This document shows, piece by piece, positions 23,966-27,082 of a stretch of 27,082 nucleotides of DNA. The DNA lies in NCBI GenBank assembly GCA_046706145.1, contig JBJKPP010000092.1, positions 1-27,082 of the forward strand. The letters are read 5' to 3'. The stretch is from JBJKPP01 sp046706145. Lineage in GTDB: Bacteria; Bacteroidota; Ignavibacteria; Ignavibacteriales; Ignavibacteriaceae. The position numbers and the translations under genes were made by a program. Numbering within the stretch: position 1 is the first letter of the stretch; every line of letters starts with the position of its first letter. The notes beneath the pieces were generated by a model. The model saw only the letters and a program-made list of their open reading frames with translations. It was not told where the DNA came from and ran no database searches.

Positions 23966-24295
23966 ATATTCTCCCGCATTTTCTAAATTTTTAGTCTTGT
24001 TAACTTAATAAACTACTAAGTAGAAAAAAAGGAATTTCACACTTTAGACGATAAACGAAGAATTTTGTTTACTTTTTGAATAAAAGTATTTCATGGTTAA
24101 ATTTACAAAGAGTATTTAGTAGGAAATTCAAAATAAGAATCTATAAAATGCCATGCTTATAATCTTAATTTAAATCATAACCTGCATGTCCAACAGGCGG
24201 GTCATGTTTTTAATCTAGCCAAAACCGGATAAGATTAAGAATTTTTAAGCAAAATAAGATATTTTGTTTTGTTACATAAAAGATGAAAAAGAAGG
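23966..24295. other. 330-base divergent intergenic region
   Basis: It separates the minus-strand small gene and the plus-strand GT2 gene, so it should hold two promoters. It is very A/T-rich with scattered stops in all frames and no ORF worth calling. The only clear structure is a G+C-rich imperfect palindrome at 24180-24202. I could not assign a promoter with confidence. Confidence 0.6.
24180..24202. repeat. Imperfect G+C palindrome, possible relative of the 6754-6780 element
   Basis: ACCTGCATGT (24180-24189) and ACAGGCGGGT (24193-24202) pair at eight of ten positions around a CCA loop. It stands out in an A/T-rich gap. Its outer ACC(T/C)GC...AGGT pattern and length match the palindrome embedded in the binding-protein gene, with about 15 of 23 positions identical when read in the matching orientation. 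Confidence 0.5.
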
Positions 24296-24949
24296 ATGAG
24301 TTTTACGTATAGAGAAGATCTTGACAATCCAAAAGTTTCAATTGTATTAACAGTTTATAATAGGGAAAATCTATTAAAAAGATGTATTAATTCTGTTTTG
24401 CAACAGAGTTATAAAAACTGGGAACTAGTAGCAATTGATGATGGTAGCGTTGATGATTCTTTGGGAATTCTCTTGAATTATTCTAGTAAAGATAAAAGAA
24501 TTAAGGTTTTTCATCAGAGTAATTCCAAACTGGCGAGAAGCAGAAACAGGGGAATTTCTAATTCTTCCGGAAAATATATAACATTTCTAGACAGCGATGA
24601 CGAATATCTGGAATCTCATATATTTCAAAGAGTTAGCTACATTGAAAAAAATCCCGAAGTTGATTTAATACATGGCGGCGTAAAAATAATAGGAAATCAG
24701 TTTGTTCGGGACAAAAATAATCCCGATAAATATATACACCTATCGGAATGTTCAATTGGAGCAACCTTTTTCGGAAAAAGAAATCTGTTTTTAGAATTGG
24801 ATGGTTTTAGGAATCTGAAATATAGTGAGGACTCTGATTTCTTAGTACGTGCAGAAAGAAATTTTTGCGTCCGAAAAGTAAATTTTGAAACCTATATTTA
24901 CCACCGCGAAATTCCTGACAGCCTGACTCATAATTATATACCTATCTAA
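24296..24949 (+). CDS. Family 2 glycosyltransferase
   Basis: A 217-residue GT-A fold glycosyltransferase consisting of little more than the catalytic domain. KVSIVLTVYNRENLLKRCI opens the nucleotide-sugar domain, VAIDDGSVDDS (45-55) carries the first Asp pair, KLARSRNRGI (78-87) is the usual motif, and FLDSDDEY (97-104) is the metal-binding DxD (Asp99, Asp101). YSEDSDFLVRAE near the C-terminus fits the acceptor-site ED. No membrane helix is present. It probably adds a sugar to an envelope glycan; donor and acceptor are unknown. The Shine-Dalgarno is weak, as GAAGG touches ATG 24296. It is followed by a hairpin at 24986 and appears monocistronic. Confidence 0.93.
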   Translation: MSFTYREDLDNPKVSIVLTVYNRENLLKRCINSVLQQSYKNWELVAIDDGSVDDSLGILLNYSSKDKRIKVFHQSNSKLARSRNRGISNSSGKYITFLDSDDEYLESHIFQRVSYIEKNPEVDLIHGGVKIIGNQFVRDKNNPDKYIHLSECSIGATFFGKRNLFLELDGFRNLKYSEDSDFLVRAERNFCVRKVNFETYIYHREIPDSLTHNYIPI

Positions 24950-24985
24950 AAATTACTGAAATTAAAAGGTTCACTTTCTCATTAT

Positions 24986-25020
24986 ATGCCTGGCTTATCT
25001 TTTCCAGGCATTTCGTTTAT
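24986..25020 (+). terminator. Probable terminator after the GT2 gene
   Basis: ATGCCTGG (24986-24993) and CCAGGCAT (25004-25011) form a perfect eight-pair stem with a ten-base loop, followed by a T-rich but interrupted run. It lies 37 bases past the stop. Confidence 0.65.
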
Positions 25021-25172
25021 TTCTCCAGGCAAATAATCTAAAATCTCATTTTTGTCAACTTATTATTTTATAACAACTTAAGAATTTCAAGAAGTTGGCA
25101 CAAATCTTAATTGGTTGAATGCAAATAATTACAAAATAAAATCTCAAAATTAGATGAAAGGAGAAAAACATA

Positions 25173-26132
25173 ATGAAAAGGAAGTCTTTAATTAAGCTTT
25201 TTGTTTCGTTATTTGGTGTCAGTATCATTTTCTTTGCGGGTTGTAAAAATTCGCCTGTTGAACCGTCATCTTCTACCACTACTTCAGATCAACAAGCAAT
25301 GACGCAACTTATAGCTAACGATTCTTCATTAAACTCATTTTATGCAAATTATAATGAAGGTCAGGCAATGTCATTCATGGGTAAAACAAATGCCGCGATT
25401 TATCCATTAAAAGTAGGACAGCAGGTTCATTTGGTAAATAGAAATATTGACTTTTCAACGGTGGGTGATTCCACTTATGCTAAGGTAACAAACACATATG
25501 AAGGTGTTCTTTATATTGCAGCTACATATACTGCCGGTCAGGATACTGCTGATACTTTAATTCAAAAACCGTTTACTTCAGTTATAACAAGAAATGTTAT
25601 CTTAGTTAAAGTTAAGGCTATAAGCACACCAAGAGATACGCTGCATAACTGGAGAATTGCTGCAATCTCATTAGCATCCGGAGGAGTTTTAAGTCCTAAT
25701 ATTAATATAGAAAAAGTCACTTTCTTTTTCCCTGACGGCGATACTCTAATGGTTAGTGATCCCGGAAGCTATTATATTGATACATACTGGGGGTGGAGAA
25801 AATCTTGGTGCAGGAGACTTCCAATTATCTCACAGGCAAGACCAATTAAAGTAGATGTCGAACTTTACAGTGCTTATAGTGACAGTGACTTTGTAACCCT
25901 GACTTATGGCGGTAATTTACTTGGAATGCACAGGGCGAAGAAAAAATTTGTTTTGATTTCATCTACACCGAGTGGAACTGGATATGATAAAGTTTATGAA
26001 CAGACGTATGAATCTTATCAATGGCCGGGATTTTATCATGCAATAATTAATGCTTTTCCGCATCAAGTTATTTATGATGACTCGGCGAGTGTAGAAACAT
26101 CAACCTGGGGAATACCATATTTTGTAATGTAA
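25173..26132 (+). CDS. Uncharacterised lipoprotein
   Basis: A 319-residue secreted protein. A basic start and hydrophobic core end in FAGC, so Cys24 should be lipidated, followed by a low-complexity Ser/Thr/Pro linker (about 27-40). The rest is rich in Tyr, Thr, Val and Asp and looks mainly beta. Two features stand out: a Trp/Arg/Cys cluster WGWRKSWCRR near 208-217 and an Asp/Ser-rich region before it. I recognise no family. It is probably anchored to a membrane and exposed to the periplasm or surface. AAAGGAG lies upstream of ATG 25173, and a strong terminator follows the stop by 13 bases, so the gene is a single-gene transcript. Confidence 0.85.
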   Translation: MKRKSLIKLFVSLFGVSIIFFAGCKNSPVEPSSSTTTSDQQAMTQLIANDSSLNSFYANYNEGQAMSFMGKTNAAIYPLKVGQQVHLVNRNIDFSTVGDSTYAKVTNTYEGVLYIAATYTAGQDTADTLIQKPFTSVITRNVILVKVKAISTPRDTLHNWRIAAISLASGGVLSPNINIEKVTFFFPDGDTLMVSDPGSYYIDTYWGWRKSWCRRLPIISQARPIKVDVELYSAYSDSDFVTLTYGGNLLGMHRAKKKFVLISSTPSGTGYDKVYEQTYESYQWPGFYHAIINAFPHQVIYDDSASVETSTWGIPYFVM

Positions 26133-26145
26133 AAAATGATGTTTT

Positions 26146-26186
26146 AAAAGAATGCTCCGCAGGGCAGGAGCATTCTTTTCTTTTTT
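26146..26186 (+). terminator. Strong Rho-independent terminator between the lipoprotein genes
   Basis: AAAAGAATGCTCC (26146-26158) and GGAGCATTCTTTT (26167-26179) form a perfect 13-pair stem with an eight-base loop, then C and TTTTTT (26181-26186). The A/T-flanked stem might work in both directions. Confidence 0.92.
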
Positions 26187-26229
26187 AGCAATTGATAAAA
26201 TAAACGTTCGGTAGTAAGTTAGAAGGGCC

Positions 26230-27082
26230 ATGAAAATAAGTAAAATTTGTTTGCCGTTTGTGTTGGGATTAATACTTTGGGGTTGTGAAAAACCCGCTCC
26301 AACAGAACTAATTCAAACCAGTCAATCTGCATCTGATTCTGCTTCTGTAGAAGTGGTAACCAAAAATTTAAACGACCAATCAACGGGAAATGGATACGAT
26401 TCAACAGGAGTAACGGAAAACGTCACAAATTATTCCGATGTGATTATTGTTAGTGGAGTAAAAATAACAGCAAATCTTTTGACTGTTAAATTATCAATTG
26501 CTCAAGCCACGTTTTTTGATAAAACCAAACCAGTTTACGATTCCACCGGTAATCTGTTTACATATGCAGCTAAATTTGTTGGCGGAGTATTTTTTAATGG
26601 TTACAGGGCAAGAATAATACCTTATAGAGTTTCCGTTTCTTTACTGGCGATGGATACATCTTTGGGTTCCCAGTATCTTCTTTATAATAGGCCCAGTTTT
26701 AGGTCTGACCCTTTTGTATTTCCATATGACTCGACAATTCATTTTAAGCTTAATGCGTTAAACGGCTCCGTTTATAATATTGACATTCCGACCCCCCCCG
26801 AGGTAACTGGCAATGTGAAAATCAGCGGCAGCAGGGCTAATGGGAATCTTAGAGCAGTACTTGACTGGAATGCGAACCCGCCAACAAAAATGGAAATAAT
26901 TATCGGTGGTGTTATTAGAAACAAAGCGAAAATTATTCCTATTTATCAAATAGGAACTAAAGACGATGGAAAATTTGTAGTGCCTACAAATTTGTTGAAC
27001 TCTATACCAACAGACAGATTTGATAAACTAGCTATTTCATTCATTCGCAGGTTTAGAATCACCAGATCAAATAATGGTAACT
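26230..27082 (+). CDS. Uncharacterised lipoprotein, 3' end beyond the window
   Basis: An open frame from ATG 26230 to the right edge gives at least 284 residues without a stop. The N-terminus MKISKICLPFVLGLILWGC is a lipoprotein signal with lipobox LWGC, Cys19. A Ser/Thr/Asn/Asp-rich linker follows to about residue 75, then alternating hydrophobic strands that suggest a beta-rich domain. I see no family motif and no convincing similarity to the lipoprotein just upstream. GAAGG lies shortly before the ATG. An eight-C run at 26792-26799 lies in the frame. The function is unknown. Confidence 0.8.
   Translation, partial: MKISKICLPFVLGLILWGCEKPAPTELIQTSQSASDSASVEVVTKNLNDQSTGNGYDSTGVTENVTNYSDVIIVSGVKITANLLTVKLSIAQATFFDKTKPVYDSTGNLFTYAAKFVGGVFFNGYRARIIPYRVSVSLLAMDTSLGSQYLLYNRPSFRSDPFVFPYDSTIHFKLNALNGSVYNIDIPTPPEVTGNVKISGSRANGNLRAVLDWNANPPTKMEIIIGGVIRNKAKIIPIYQIGTKDDGKFVVPTNLLNSIPTDRFDKLAISFIRRFRITRSNNGN
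26792..26799 (+). repeat. Run of eight C inside a lipoprotein gene
   Basis: Eight consecutive C residues encode part of IPTPPEV at about residues 187-193 of the 26230 gene. It is the longest C or G run I noticed in an A/T-rich window. Adding or losing one C would truncate the protein. Confidence 0.85.

Noticed and set aside
25055..25279. A 74-codon minus-strand open frame over the start of the lipoprotein gene.
   Set aside because: It is antisense to the ribosome-binding site and signal peptide of a well-supported gene and has no start signal or recognisable sequence.

Overview
This AT-rich window (about one third G+C by eye) carries about 22 protein-coding genes. They are mostly housekeeping metabolism plus surface-glycan and lipoprotein genes. 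A DUF2723/GT117 membrane glycosyltransferase with C-terminal TPR-like repeats, a transaldolase-glucose-6-phosphate isomerase fusion, a stand-alone S23-type four-helix-bundle gene and many short palindromes together point to the Bacteroidota/Chlorobi side of the tree. The class Ignavibacteria is my best guess, but this rests on gene content alone. No rRNA, tRNA, CRISPR array or insertion sequence was seen.

Layout. (1) 1-1648: the 3' end of an unknown gene converges on tpiA. It is followed by a four-helix-bundle gene bracketed by GTCATT-type repeats on the left and their inverse on the right. (2) 1649-7118, minus strand: a CUT1-type sugar ABC importer (lipoprotein binding protein and two permeases, no ATPase), then a DUF72 gene and a Rieske/FAD oxidoreductase. 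(3) 7119-8542: a MazEF-type toxin-antitoxin pair converging on a DJ-1/PfpI gene. (4) 8794-16793, minus strand: a compact pentose-phosphate operon, tkt, tal-pgi fusion, HAD phosphatase, gnd, zwf, with three of its four junctions overlapping or nearly touching. (5) 17053-19383: a nicotinamidase-like hydrolase diverges from an aldo/keto reductase and a LOG-like gene. (6) 19384-24949: a block of three palindromes, then a GT9 heptosyltransferase-like gene, the large DUF2723 protein and a small charged protein, all on the minus strand, and a GT2 glycosyltransferase on the plus strand. (7) 25173-27082: two unrelated-looking lipoprotein genes separated by a strong terminator. The second runs off the window.

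How the genes work together. The 8.8-16.8 kb operon encodes both oxidative dehydrogenases, both non-oxidative transferases and the isomerase that links them to glycolysis. It lacks only 6-phosphogluconolactonase and the pentose-phosphate isomerase/epimerase. tpiA adds a glycolytic step and the importer would bring in sugar. The glycosyltransferases and DUF2723 protein probably decorate the envelope or secreted proteins.

The most interesting signals are non-coding or semi-coding. They are a four-helix-bundle gene framed by inverted repeat arrays, an 11-bp-periodic array upstream of it, and a palindromic element that has become an in-frame peptide inside the binding protein, with a likely relative in an intergenic region. 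There are also hairpins next to the ribosome-binding sites of two operon genes and a three-palindrome cluster between converging genes. I see no convincing new multi-gene system.
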